Source: Succinivibrio sp.
GTDB taxonomy: Bacteria; Pseudomonadota; Gammaproteobacteria; Enterobacterales; Succinivibrionaceae
Direction: 5' to 3'
Assembly: GCA_017959135.1 (NCBI GenBank)
Contig: JAGDBH010000047.1
Location: 1 to 6,626, forward strand
Length of the DNA stretch: 6,626 nucleotides
Position 1 is the first letter of the stretch. The number at the start of each line of letters is the position of its first letter. Of this stretch, positions 6,225 to 6,626 are shown in pieces. The position numbers and the translations under genes were made by a program. The notes under the pieces are model-generated. The model ran no database searches. It worked only from the letters and a program-made list of their open reading frames with translations, and had not been told where the DNA came from.

Positions 6225-6236
6225 GGCCATTTTTTT
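6210..6236. terminator. Bidirectional rho-independent terminator shared by fau and secG
   Basis: AAAAAATGGCC and GGCCATTTTTT form a perfect 11-pair stem with an ATAA loop, followed on the plus strand by a run of T. The A tract on the other arm gives the same T run on the minus strand, so it can stop transcription of convergent secG too. The fau TAA stop codon (6222-6224) forms most of the loop, so the last fau codons are part of the stem. Confidence 0.9.
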
Positions 6237-6257
6237 AAAGCTATATCAGAATCGAGA

Positions 6258-6626
6258 TTATTTCTTATCTGAAACTACTGGAGCATCAGTCTTAGATGCG
6301 CTGTCCTCGGTCTTAACTGCAGGTGCATCAGTCTCAACGACAGGAGCATCGGTAGTAACTGCAGGAACTGACTCTACAACTTCAGCCTCTGGAGCATCAC
6401 CAATGTTTGAGAAGTTTGAAGTCTCTTCGTGCTGAGCCTTCTGAAGATAGCCTAAAGCTAAACAAACACCAAAGAAAAGAACAATTAAAAACCAGGTTGA
6501 ACGGGTTAGGAAATTACCTGAACCAACAGAACCGAATACAGTATTTGAAGCGCCAGCACCAAAAGATGCGCCCATACCAGCGCCCTTACCCTGCTGAACT
6601 AAAATCAAAGAAATCATCGGAATAGC
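6258..6626 (-). CDS. secG: Protein translocase subunit SecG, N-terminus cut by window edge
   Basis: SecG is the small inner-membrane subunit of the SecYEG export channel that aids SecA-driven translocation. The reading frame is open to the right edge (AIP before the first visible methionine), so the apparent start at 6617 is internal: E. coli SecG has about 18 residues before the matching point. Visible are the end of the first membrane segment (MISLILVQQGKGAGMGASF), the glycine-rich conserved loop FGAGASNTVFGSVGSGNFLTR, and the second membrane segment STWFLIVLFFGVCLALGYL. The hydrophilic tail of about 60 residues is acidic and repetitive (TDAPVV-like units), longer than in E. coli. The gene converges on fau with 33 bases between stops and shares its terminator. 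Confidence 0.95.
   Translation of the reverse strand, partial: AIPMISLILVQQGKGAGMGASFGAGASNTVFGSVGSGNFLTRSTWFLIVLFFGVCLALGYLQKAQHEETSNFSNIGDAPEAEVVESVPAVTTDAPVVETDAPAVKTEDSASKTDAPVVSDKK
6274..6357 (-). repeat. Imperfect 21-bp repeats coding TDAP units in the SecG tail
   Basis: Three similar 21-base units lie at 6274-6294, 6316-6336 and 6337-6357. Each contains GGAGCATC or GGTGCATC on the plus strand and codes a TDAPVV-like peptide. The second and third are directly adjacent, and a diverged 21-base stretch separates the first. They look like an internal duplication in the flexible acidic tail. Confidence 0.6.

Overview
The window comes from an AT-rich gammaproteobacterium. The assignment rests on the proteins: a NusA with two C-terminal acidic repeats, the pair zapA-fau, a YegH/YoaE-type TerC-CBS-CorC membrane protein, and RluB and SecG sequences that follow their enterobacterial counterparts closely. 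The low GC content and gut-anaerobe feel suggest a Succinivibrionaceae-like member of Aeromonadales. That family-level guess is inference from protein resemblance only.

Layout from left to right. Positions 1-1993 hold the minus-strand translation/transcription operon rimP-nusA; infB is expected just beyond the left edge, where NusA is cut a few residues before its end. Positions 1994-2177 are the rimP leader: a near-consensus sigma70-type promoter, three consecutive perfect hairpins, and a rho-independent terminator lying 20 bases before the rimP start codon. This is the most interesting part of the window, because rimP-nusA mRNA from any upstream promoter must pass this terminator, which implies attenuation control. 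Positions 2178-3824 encode the TerC/CBS/CorC-domain membrane protein, also on the minus strand. Positions 3825-4003 hold its probable promoter and the terminator of the next gene. Positions 4004-5200 encode the 23S rRNA pseudouridine synthase RluB, with an unusually long basic tail.

Positions 5201-5320 are a divergent promoter region. To its right, zapA (FtsZ-ring accessory protein) and fau (5-formyltetrahydrofolate cyclo-ligase) run on the plus strand and overlap by 23 bases. The 6S RNA gene that often sits between or beside these two genes in gammaproteobacteria has no room here. A perfect hairpin terminator contains the fau stop codon in its loop and probably serves both fau and the convergent secG. 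The window ends inside secG, which is cut at its N-terminus and has a repetitive acidic tail.

Functionally this is core genome: ribosome maturation (RimP, RluB), transcription elongation/antitermination (NusA), protein export (SecG), division (ZapA) and folate metabolism (Fau). I see no insertion sequence, phage gene, CRISPR array, tRNA or rRNA, and no defence or otherwise new multi-gene system. The novelty is regulatory (rimP leader) and in small structural oddities (overlap without 6S RNA, stop codon inside a terminator, extended tails).
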